The notes below the pieces were generated by a model, which was not told the DNA's origin, ran no database searches, and worked only from the letters and a program-made list of their open reading frames with translations. 64,000 nt of DNA from JBCCIM01 sp965263205 (lineage in GTDB: Bacteria > Bacteroidota > Rhodothermia > Rhodothermales > JAHQVL01): assembly GCA_965263205.1 (NCBI GenBank), contig CBDHHF010000026.1, positions 1 to 64,000 of the forward strand. The letters run 5' to 3'. Positions 52,491 through 60,048 of the stretch are shown here, piece by piece (positions within the stretch are counted from its first letter, which is position 1; every line of letters begins with the position of its first letter). Position numbers and translations under genes: made by a program.

Positions 52491-53528
52491 ATGTTAAAAA
52501 TTGGTGTTATTGGTTGCGGTTACTGGGGACCAAACCTCATCCGCAACTTTAACAATACTAGTGGTTGCGAAATGACGATCTGTTGCGATATGCAAGATGA
52601 TCGTCTTGATAGAATCAAGTCGCTATTCCCCCACGTCGAAACTACAAAAAACCACGAAGACCTCCTGAATTCAGACCTTGACGCGGTAGCCATCGCTACG
52701 CCGGTCTGGACGCATTACCCACTTGCCAAGAGCTTTCTCGAAGCCGGCAAACACGTATTTGTGGAGAAACCGCTTACGCCCTCTTCTGAAGAATGCCAGG
52801 AATTGATTGAATTGGCTGCTTCAAAGAACCTGGTGTTGATGGTGGGACACACCTTCGAATACACCGCAGCGGTAAATAAAATCAAAGAGATTGTTAAAAG
52901 CGGTGAGCTCGGCGACATTCTCTATGTGAACTCAACGCGCGTGAATCTGGGGCTTTTCCAGCAGGATATTAATGTAATCTGGGACCTGGCGCCGCACGAT
53001 ATTTCGATCATCACCTATGTGCTCGAACAAGAGCCTACATCGGTGAACGCGCAGGGCATGAGCCACTTCAAAGAAGGCATCGAAGACGTCGCCATGACGA
53101 CGATGACCTTTGATTCGGGCACTATTGCTTTCATTCGCAATAGCTGGATCGACCCGAATAAAGTACGGTCCATGATTTTCGTCGGCTCAAAGAAAATGCT
53201 TGTCTATGACGATACGAGCCCGAACGAAAAAATTAAAATTTACGACAAGGGTGTAGAGAAGCCGGCCTACTACGATAACTTCGCCGAATTCCAGTTCTCC
53301 TATCGCTACGGGGACATCTACATCCCGCGCATTCAGGAGCGGGAAGCACTCAGCACCGAGTGTGGCCACTTCGTCGAGTGCATCGAAAAACAGCAAACGC
53401 CGCGCAGTGATGGCCACAGCGGCTTGCGCGTAATCCGCATCATCGAGGCGGCTGTCGATTCGCTCAAAGCCAATGGCACAGCGGTCCCGGTGAAGCCGGC
53501 GATGGAAGCCGTTGAGCAGACCAACTAA
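52491..53528 (+). CDS. Gfo/Idh/MocA oxidoreductase, WlbA/WbpB-like
   Basis: 345 residues. Rossmann motif IGVIGCGYWGPNLIRNFNNT, the DAVAIATPVWTHYPLAKSFL segment and EKPLTPSSEE. The WDLAPHDISI loop with its His is the catalytic region. Followed directly by a left-handed beta-helix acetyltransferase and a DegT aminotransferase, it resembles the WbpB-WbpD-WbpE set in which a UDP-N-acetylglucosaminuronic acid is oxidised at C3, aminated and acetylated. Predicted reaction: NAD-dependent oxidation at C3 of a UDP-sugar. The matching 6-dehydrogenase is not in the window. The start at 52491 has GAGGTAAGC just upstream. Confidence 0.85.
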   Translation: MLKIGVIGCGYWGPNLIRNFNNTSGCEMTICCDMQDDRLDRIKSLFPHVETTKNHEDLLNSDLDAVAIATPVWTHYPLAKSFLEAGKHVFVEKPLTPSSEECQELIELAASKNLVLMVGHTFEYTAAVNKIKEIVKSGELGDILYVNSTRVNLGLFQQDINVIWDLAPHDISIITYVLEQEPTSVNAQGMSHFKEGIEDVAMTTMTFDSGTIAFIRNSWIDPNKVRSMIFVGSKKMLVYDDTSPNEKIKIYDKGVEKPAYYDNFAEFQFSYRYGDIYIPRIQEREALSTECGHFVECIEKQQTPRSDGHSGLRVIRIIEAAVDSLKANGTAVPVKPAMEAVEQTN

Positions 53529-53543
53529 ACCCTCCCGATCAAC

Positions 53544-54065
53544 ATGGACTACGCTCGTATTGCTGATGACGTACAGCTGGGTGAAGGCGCCAAAGTGTAT
53601 GCCTTCGTAAACCTGTATGGCTGTACCATCGGTGCACATACAAAAATCGGCACGTTTGTCGAAATCCAGAAAGGCGCCTCCATAGGCGACCATTGCAAAA
53701 TTTCCAGCCACTCTTTTGTCTGCGAAGGCGTCACTATCGAGGACCGCGTGTTTATCGGTCACGGTGTGATGTTTATCAACGACCTCTACCCGCGTGCTAC
53801 CAACGAAGATGGTTCACTGCAAACGGAGGAAGACTGGGAGTGTGTGGATACCGTCATCGAAGAAGGTGTCTCTATCGGCTCAAACGCGACCATTTTGGGT
53901 GGCATTCGGATCGGTAAAAACGCCATAGTAGGCGCAGGCGCCGTTGTGACAAAAGACGTCCCTCCTGCTACCATCGTGGCAGGCAACCCAGCCCGCATCA
54001 TACGCAAGATTAGCCAATCAGAATCCAATGGAAGTACCATTCTTAGATCTCAAAGCGCAGTATAA
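53544..54065 (+). CDS. left-handed beta-helix N-acetyltransferase (WlbB/WbpD-like)
   Basis: 173 residues built of hexapeptide repeats: KVYAFVNLYGCTIGAHTKIG, TFVEIQKGASIGDHCKISSH, SNATILGGIRIGKNAIVGAG and AGAVVTKDVPPATIVAGNPA. The loop FINDLYPRATNEDG holds the Asn-x4-Pro-Arg pattern of WlbB-type sugar N-acetyltransferases. It transfers acetyl from acetyl-CoA to the 3-amino sugar. The 3' end overlaps the aminotransferase gene by 38 bases, and its start is 15 bases after the oxidoreductase, so all three are translated as one unit. Confidence 0.9.
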   Translation: MDYARIADDVQLGEGAKVYAFVNLYGCTIGAHTKIGTFVEIQKGASIGDHCKISSHSFVCEGVTIEDRVFIGHGVMFINDLYPRATNEDGSLQTEEDWECVDTVIEEGVSIGSNATILGGIRIGKNAIVGAGAVVTKDVPPATIVAGNPARIIRKISQSESNGSTILRSQSAV

Positions 54066-55200
54066 TTCTATAAAAGACGAAGTACACGAGTCCATGCAGC
54101 AGGTGCTTGATCGCACAGCATTTGCCGGCGGACCGTTTGTTGAGCAATTTGAAGAGTCGTTTGCCACGTATTGCCAGACAAAATACGCTGTGGGTGTCAG
54201 TAACGGTACGGCAGCTATCTGGCTGGCATTGGCCGGACTCGGCATCGGTCGGGGTGACGAAGTCATCACAACAGCGAATACGTTTATTGCAACCGCAGAA
54301 GCCATCTCTTTCGCTGGTGCAACACCTGTACTCGTCGATATCAACGAGACAACGCACAACATGGATCCGGAAGCGGTCGAAGCAGCCATTACGCCGCAGA
54401 CCAAAGCCATTATCCCTGTGCACTTGTTTGGGCAGATGGCCGATCTCGACCCAATCATGAAAATCGCCCGCAAGCACAATCTATACGTTGTAGAAGATGC
54501 TTCCCAGTCGCACGGCGCCACGTACAACGGACGCCGGGCCGGCTCCATTGGTGATGTAGGGTGCTTTAGCTTTTATCCTGGTAAAAACCTGGGCGCATAC
54601 GGCGAGGCTGGTGGTGTTGTAACGAACGACGCTGAGCTCGCGGCAAAAATCAAAATGATTCGCGACCACGGCCAGTCGAAAAAGTACATCCACAAAATCA
54701 TCGGCTGGAACGGCCGCATGGACGGCATCCAGGGCGCAGTACTTTCTGTAAAACTGAAGTACATCGACCAGTGGAACGAATTGCGCCGGCAGCACGCGCG
54801 GGAATACAGCAACATGCTGGCTAGCGTACCTGGCATTGTAACGCCGACTGTTGCGTCCTATGGCACACACGTATTCCACATTTACGCCATCCGGATGGCT
54901 GAGCGCGACGAAGTGATGCGCCAGTTGCGCGAGAACGGTGTTGCATGTGGTATCCACTACCCAGTGCCCGTACACATGCAGGAAGCGTATGCTGAGTTGA
55001 ACTACAAAGCAGGCGATTTCCCTGTCGCAGAAAAATGTGCATCAGAGTACATTTCGCTGCCGATGTTTCCAGAATTAACGCCTTCTCAGATCTTGCACGT
55101 CACCGAAACCCTGAAGCAGATTGCCGGCGCGCAGCATGCTGACGAGGTTGGCGGCGACGGCCATGCATCGAGCTATACAAAAACCTCGATTGTATCCTGA
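54028..55200 (+). CDS. DegT/DnrJ/EryC1 aminotransferase (WbpE-like)
   Basis: 390 residues. PLP enzyme signatures: EVPFLDLKAQYNSI at the start, KYAVGVSNGTAAIWLALAGL, GDEVITTANTFIATAEAISF, VEDASQSHGATYNGRRAGSI (PLP-contacting Asp), and the PLP lysine in GCFSFYPGKNLGAYGEAGGV. Predicted to aminate C3 of the keto-sugar made by the upstream oxidoreductase. Ends 47 bases before a hairpin terminator. The C-terminal HADEVGGDGHASSYTKTSIV tail is polar and not conserved in the family. Confidence 0.92.
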   Translation: MEVPFLDLKAQYNSIKDEVHESMQQVLDRTAFAGGPFVEQFEESFATYCQTKYAVGVSNGTAAIWLALAGLGIGRGDEVITTANTFIATAEAISFAGATPVLVDINETTHNMDPEAVEAAITPQTKAIIPVHLFGQMADLDPIMKIARKHNLYVVEDASQSHGATYNGRRAGSIGDVGCFSFYPGKNLGAYGEAGGVVTNDAELAAKIKMIRDHGQSKKYIHKIIGWNGRMDGIQGAVLSVKLKYIDQWNELRRQHAREYSNMLASVPGIVTPTVASYGTHVFHIYAIRMAERDEVMRQLRENGVACGIHYPVPVHMQEAYAELNYKAGDFPVAEKCASEYISLPMFPELTPSQILHVTETLKQIAGAQHADEVGGDGHASSYTKTSIVS

Positions 55201-55246
55201 TCTAAATGCTGCTGGTACCGCAATAGCAGCAGCAGGCAACAAATTA

Positions 55247-55278
55247 TGCAGGATGTGGAGCCCTTTCCGCATCCTGCA
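55247..55278 (+). terminator. hairpin terminator after the aminotransferase
   Basis: TGCAGGATG and CATCCTGCA form a 9-bp stem with a 14-base loop, followed by TCTTGTATATAT. It lies 47 bases after the aminotransferase stop, at the end of the sugar-synthesis set. Confidence 0.7.
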
Positions 55279-55384
55279 TCTTGTATATATACCTCCGCAG
55301 TACACCCTCCGGACTGAACCTGATTGCACACATTTCTTGTGTAAAAGTGTAGCACCATAACCCAAGTTGTAACTGGAAGGTACG

Positions 55385-56083
55385 ATGTCAAATCAGGACA
55401 ATGGAATCAGACAGAAAACAGTAGACGCGCTTGCGAAAGGCGTCTACACCGAAGCAAGCAAGTACGGCATGCAAAAACCGGATATACTCCGTTTTGTAAA
55501 TACCTTGCTTGAGCTATCGATGGAGCAGGAGCCGGCAACCGAATCACACCTCCCTGCTACGGCTGAACTCGAACCAGGAAGCATGCGGGACGCAGAGCTC
55601 TCCATCAAAGCATGTTGTGCCGAGGAAGACCGCGCGTTGATCAAACGGTGGATGGACGATACCGAAGGACAGCACTTCCTGCGGCGCCGGCTCACGGCGC
55701 AAACCATCTCGCTCGACCAGTTACTTGATGAAAAACGCCATATTCTGGGCCTCATTATGCATCAGGAAACCCGCCCAATAGGCTGCGTTGCGTTTCTCGA
55801 CTACGACCAGGAACAGCAAAAAGCCGAATTGCGCAAACTAATTGGCGAACCAGACATGCGCGGCCGCGGCTTTGGCAAACGCGCTACACGTTTGTGGATT
55901 AACTATGGACTGCAAGCGCTGGGACTACAAAAAATCTATCTAAATACGCTGAGCAACAATATCAGAAACATCCGAATTAACGAGGAACTGGGCTTCTCCG
56001 TAGAGGGCATACTGCGAAACGAGGTGTTTATCGAAGGTCAGTATCAGGACATCATCAGGATGGGACTCTGTGCAAATGCCTAG
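55385..56083 (+). CDS. GNAT N-acetyltransferase
   Basis: 232 residues. The C-terminal ~160 residues are a RimJ/RimL-type GNAT: ELSIKACCAEEDRALIKRWM, then IGEPDMRGRGFGKRATRLWI (acetyl-CoA loop R-G-x-G-x-G) and the closing NIRINEELGFSVEGILRNEV. The first ~75 residues, with RQKTVDALAKGVYTEASKYG, are helical and unassigned. It may acetylate an amino sugar of the polysaccharide, because it stands between sugar-synthesis genes, or a protein. The hairpin upstream suggests its own transcription start. Confidence 0.88.
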   Translation: MSNQDNGIRQKTVDALAKGVYTEASKYGMQKPDILRFVNTLLELSMEQEPATESHLPATAELEPGSMRDAELSIKACCAEEDRALIKRWMDDTEGQHFLRRRLTAQTISLDQLLDEKRHILGLIMHQETRPIGCVAFLDYDQEQQKAELRKLIGEPDMRGRGFGKRATRLWINYGLQALGLQKIYLNTLSNNIRNIRINEELGFSVEGILRNEVFIEGQYQDIIRMGLCANA

Positions 56084-56454
56084 CGTAAATGCTCAGGGTA
56101 AATGCCGGGTGTAAGCGCAAATGCCAGTCTACATTTCTGTATCGTGATTTCTGTGTTGTTACAGTCATGACTTTTATTGAGATACCGCATACGAAATAAT
56201 CGCGCGGTACGGTCATAGACCAGCCCAATGATTGATTGCACGAGGGCTAAACAAACAGACCGTGACGCTGATCGAAAGATACCTGCCTATGCTACGCTAT
56301 CTATGTTACGCGTTTTAGTGCGTTACAGCATAGCAGAAAGTCAGCATCAGCGCTTTAACTTTGCCCCAATCAGTCGAATGTAGTAAAAAATAGCAGCCGG
56401 CTTAAATTCCAGCAGATTTAGCGGCTGCGCCCTGCGAAGTGCTCCAGTAAGATC
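56084..56454. other. 370-base intergenic region
   Basis: The left end continues a repeat of GTAAATGC/GCAAATGC words (56071-56125) that starts inside the last codons of the GNAT gene. Around 56309-56340 TGTTACGC and GCGTTACA can pair. No small gene seen; probably promoter DNA for the deacetylase gene. Confidence 0.4.
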
Positions 56455-57408
56455 GTGCGAATCAAAGACTTTTTTTATCTCGCCAAACCGCTAATCCCTC
56501 GCAGCATGCAAATTGCCATGCGACGCTGGCTCATGCGGCATCAGCGAATTAAACATGCACACCATTGGCCTATCGATCCGGCCTCAGCAAAGCCGCCCGA
56601 AGATTGGCAGGGATGGCCCGAAGGTAAACAGTTTGCTGTTGTGTTAACTCACGATGTCGAACTGGCCGGCGGCCACGATAAATGCGAGGCCCTCATGCGC
56701 CTCGAGCAATCGCACGGTTTTGTCTCGTCCTTTAATTTTGTACCCGAACGATACTCGGTCTCTCCTGCCCTGCGGGGCATGCTCAAATCGGAAGGATTTG
56801 AAGTAGGGGTACATGGCCTCAACCATGATGGCAAACTGTACAAATCCAGGCAAGAGTTTGCGCGGCGTGCGGTAAAAATAAACCAGTACATCAAAGCGTG
56901 GGACGTGGTTGGCTTTCGCTCGCCGGCCATGCATCACAACCTTGACTGGATTCGAGACCTCGACATCCTCTACGATGCATCCACGTTCGACACTGACCCT
57001 TTTGAGCCGCAGCCGGATGCTGCCGGCACCATTTTTCCGTTTTGGGTTGAAGAAAAAAGGGGAAGACCAGGATACGTCGAGTTACCCTATACGCTGCCGC
57101 AAGACTTTACGCTCTTTGTCATTATGGAAGAGCAGCACCCGGATATCTGGAAAGAAAAGGTGGCCTGGATTGCAGAGCACGGTGGGATGGTCTTGCTAAA
57201 CGTCCATCCAGATTACGTGCATTTCGGCAAAGGCCGGCCCGGCCCCGAAACTTTTTCTGCATCGATTTATAGCGAGTTTCTTGCACACATCAACGCTACA
57301 TATGCCGGAAAATTCTGGCATGCGCTTCCGCGCGAAGTGGCCACCTTTTGGCGCGACAGCATTGGCGCACCGGTTGCGAACAAACAAACAGTAACTGCCG
57401 GTGAGTAA
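56455..57408 (+). CDS. polysaccharide deacetylase-like protein
   Basis: 317 residues, GTG start. NodB-like motifs: FAVVLTHDVELAGGHDK (metal Asp in THDVE) and FEVGVHGLNHDGKLYKS (HxxxH), then DVVGFRSPAMHHNLDWI (Arg-x-Pro motif) and GGMVLLNVHPDYVHFG (late His). It would remove an acetyl group from a GlcNAc-containing glycan. There is no signal peptide, so it may act in the cytoplasm on a lipid- or nucleotide-linked sugar, or be exported by another route. It precedes the polyketide genes but a 420-base gap separates them. Confidence 0.88.
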   Translation: MRIKDFFYLAKPLIPRSMQIAMRRWLMRHQRIKHAHHWPIDPASAKPPEDWQGWPEGKQFAVVLTHDVELAGGHDKCEALMRLEQSHGFVSSFNFVPERYSVSPALRGMLKSEGFEVGVHGLNHDGKLYKSRQEFARRAVKINQYIKAWDVVGFRSPAMHHNLDWIRDLDILYDASTFDTDPFEPQPDAAGTIFPFWVEEKRGRPGYVELPYTLPQDFTLFVIMEEQHPDIWKEKVAWIAEHGGMVLLNVHPDYVHFGKGRPGPETFSASIYSEFLAHINATYAGKFWHALPREVATFWRDSIGAPVANKQTVTAGE

Positions 57409-57829
57409 AAAGCCGGGCCTGGCCCGTCAACAACATTACGCATTTCGACCCATTGCCCTCTTCGTTGAGGATTATAACCTCTTTATCAATCCAATGAATA
57501 CCGTCAAATTAATCAGCTTTTCCCGGCTTTTTCGCTCAGTTTAGGCTAGCGCCTAATAAGGGTTTAACTTAAATCCAATTGCGCCTTTTCCATGCGCCAA
57601 AAGTGCTAGTAAACGGAGCGGATTTGCATCAAATTTCGTGCTTAACCCCAGGTATGGCTACATCTACTCGAAGTCAACTCCTGTTATCAGATCCACGCTT
57701 CAACTTTTAAAGCCTGTCACTCACCCGAACAGGTATTTGCAGGGGTAATGTTCGACATCAATCTGGCCGATACTACCGAAGATCGCTCGTAGGGGAAAAG
57801 AAAAATGCTACTGTTGAGGAGTATTGGAA
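57409..57829. other. upstream region of the polyketide genes
   Basis: 420 bases without a gene. It contains CGGGCC-T-GGCCCG (57414-57428 area), a T-rich motif at 57521-57547 shared with 51320-51346, and the inverted repeat TTAGGC-TAGC-GCCTAA at 57541-57556. A purine-rich GAGGAG at 57816-57821 is the ribosome binding site of the FkbH gene. Confidence 0.5.
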
Positions 57830-60025
57830 ATGCAATCTGCGTCTCTAGACATTGCTGAGTTGCGCGTAGCTGTTGCGGCTACGTTTACGGCAGAGCCGGT
57901 AGAAAAGACCCTGTCGTTCTGGTTGGACGCCTTCAATCGCGCGCATACCATCCAGTTTGCGCCGTACAACCAGGTGTTTCAGCAATTACTGGATCCGAAC
58001 AGCCTGTTCGCTCAGAACAAGGCAGCTAAAAAAGTTGATGCGCTCAATGTCATCTACCTGCGGCTGGAAGACTGGCTGCAGGCCGCGCCGGCTGATGCCC
58101 CAAGCGAGGAAGCCTCCCAGATGCTGCTCCAAAACGCAGAGGACCTCGTTAACGCCATCAAGGTAGCTTGCCTGCGCGGAGATGCCCAACACCTGCTCAT
58201 CTTCTCACCTTTTTCAGCGCAAAGCCTCGCAACACCTGACCGCGCTGCCATTCTTGCTAAAACAGAAGCGCGCATTGTTTCGCAGTTGCATGGCACAAAA
58301 CACATCGACTGCCTGAAGCAGCAAGACGTACTCGACTGGTATCCTCTGGCTGCCTACGACGACCCGCATACAGCAAAAGCAGGGCATGTGCCCTACTCGG
58401 AAGCTTGTTACGCCGCTCTGGCTTCTGCAACGTTTCGTCGCTACGAAGCCGGCAACCGGGCGCCAGCAAAGGTCATTGTACTGGATTGCGACAATACGCT
58501 TTGGGACGGTGTCTGTGGCGAGCTTGGCCCAACAGGCGTCAAGGTATCCGAGCCGTTTCGCGACCTCCAGACGTTTATGCAACAGCAACAAGCCGAAGGT
58601 ATGCTGTTGTGCCTCGCCAGTAAAAACATCGATGCAGATGTTGACGCCGTATTTGCCCAGCACCCCGACATGGTGCTCAAAAAAGAAGATATCGTCGCAA
58701 AGCGGGTAAACTGGACGGCAAAATCTGAGAACATTAAGGCGCTGGCAACCGAGCTCAACCTCGGACTCGATAGTTTTATTTTTATTGACGACAACCCGGT
58801 CGAATGCGCCGAAGTCCGTGCGAACTGCCCGACAGTCGCGACATTTCAGTTGCCGGCAGACCCAGCCGATATTCCTGCGTTTCTTCGGCACATCTGGCTG
58901 TTCGATAAGCTCGGTGTAACGGAAGAAGACAAAAAGCGCGCAGAGCGGTACCGTCAGAACGCACAACGCGAAGAAGCACGGCACTCCGCTACGTCGCTAC
59001 AGGATTTTCTGCAAAGCCTGAACTTATCGATCAATGTTGCAAAGCCGGCGAAGGAAAACTACCCGCGCATCGCACAGCTCACACAGCGTACCAACCAGTT
59101 TAACGCAACCACCATTCGCAGAAGCGAAGCCGACCTCGAAACCTTACTCACCTCGGGCAGCCTCGAAGCTGCCATGGTGCAGGTGAGCGATCGCTACGGC
59201 GACTACGGGTTGGTTGGCGTGCTGCTTTACAATTTTTCAGCGTACGCACTCCAGGTAGATTCCCTGTTATTGAGCTGCCGCGCCCTTGGACGGGGTGTTG
59301 AACAATCCATGGCGCGCTATCTCGCGGAGCAAGCACGCGACCGGCAACTTGACCGAATTGACATTGCGTATTCGCAAACGGACCGCAATCAACCGGTTTA
59401 CAATTTCCTTGAAACAGTAGCCAACGCGGAGAAAGCCGAGTTGGATAAAGGCACGGTCTACCAGTACAAAACCAGCGATTTGCTAAAAATTGTACCGTTG
59501 GAAGCTGCTACACCTTCGGTTGCAAAAACAAAAAAAGCTTCGACGCCCAAGTCGGCTACAAATGGCACTGTACAGGGATCTGCAACATCTTCAGCGCTAT
59601 CCTGGGAAACCATAGCGACAACCCTGAACGCAGCAGAACGCATCCACGCTCGGGTACTGGAGCGGACCATCCCCCGCCCTGCCCTGCAGACGCCTTTTAT
59701 CGAACCCCAAACAGCACAAGAAAAACAAGCTGCAAAAATTTGGCAGGACGTGCTGGGCATAAATGGCATAGGATTGGATGATGGATTTAAGGAGCTTGGC
59801 GGCACATCGCTACAACTCGTTCAAATCTACGGGGGATTGCAGGCACACTTTGATGTTGACCTGCCCTTTACCACCCTCTTCGGGCTGCCAACAATCCGGG
59901 CATTTATCGAATACATGGGCGCTTCGCCGGATACGTCCGACAAAGCCAACGCAATTCAAGAACGGGCTGCCAGACAAAAAGCGGCCATGGAGAAAAGAAG
60001 GCGACTGCAATTAAATCTGAGATAA
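57830..60025 (+). CDS. FkbH-like HAD protein with C-terminal carrier domain
   Basis: 731 residues from ATG 57830 (GAGGAG 8 bases upstream). Residues ~210-370 form the FkbH HAD domain: KVIVLDCDNTLWDGVCG (Asp219 and Asp221), then LLCLASKNIDADVDAVFAQH and SFIFIDDNPVECAEVRANCP. A GNAT-like region follows (~430-570; QRTNQFNATTIRRS, SDRYGDYGLVGVLLYN). The last ~90 residues are a carrier domain with phosphopantetheine Ser660 in KELGGTSLQLVQIYGG. FkbH proteins load glyceryl groups from 1,3-bisphosphoglycerate onto a carrier for polyketide synthesis. The fused carrier would hold that unit. An N-terminal ~200-residue part is of unknown role. The KS-AT gene follows after 23 bases. Confidence 0.92.
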   Translation: MQSASLDIAELRVAVAATFTAEPVEKTLSFWLDAFNRAHTIQFAPYNQVFQQLLDPNSLFAQNKAAKKVDALNVIYLRLEDWLQAAPADAPSEEASQMLLQNAEDLVNAIKVACLRGDAQHLLIFSPFSAQSLATPDRAAILAKTEARIVSQLHGTKHIDCLKQQDVLDWYPLAAYDDPHTAKAGHVPYSEACYAALASATFRRYEAGNRAPAKVIVLDCDNTLWDGVCGELGPTGVKVSEPFRDLQTFMQQQQAEGMLLCLASKNIDADVDAVFAQHPDMVLKKEDIVAKRVNWTAKSENIKALATELNLGLDSFIFIDDNPVECAEVRANCPTVATFQLPADPADIPAFLRHIWLFDKLGVTEEDKKRAERYRQNAQREEARHSATSLQDFLQSLNLSINVAKPAKENYPRIAQLTQRTNQFNATTIRRSEADLETLLTSGSLEAAMVQVSDRYGDYGLVGVLLYNFSAYALQVDSLLLSCRALGRGVEQSMARYLAEQARDRQLDRIDIAYSQTDRNQPVYNFLETVANAEKAELDKGTVYQYKTSDLLKIVPLEAATPSVAKTKKASTPKSATNGTVQGSATSSALSWETIATTLNAAERIHARVLERTIPRPALQTPFIEPQTAQEKQAAKIWQDVLGINGIGLDDGFKELGGTSLQLVQIYGGLQAHFDVDLPFTTLFGLPTIRAFIEYMGASPDTSDKANAIQERAARQKAAMEKRRRLQLNLR

Positions 60026-60048
60026 TTGATTAAAGTAATTAAACCAGC

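Noticed and set aside
54018..54548. 176-codon minus-strand frame
   Set aside because: Antisense shadow of the aminotransferase gene.
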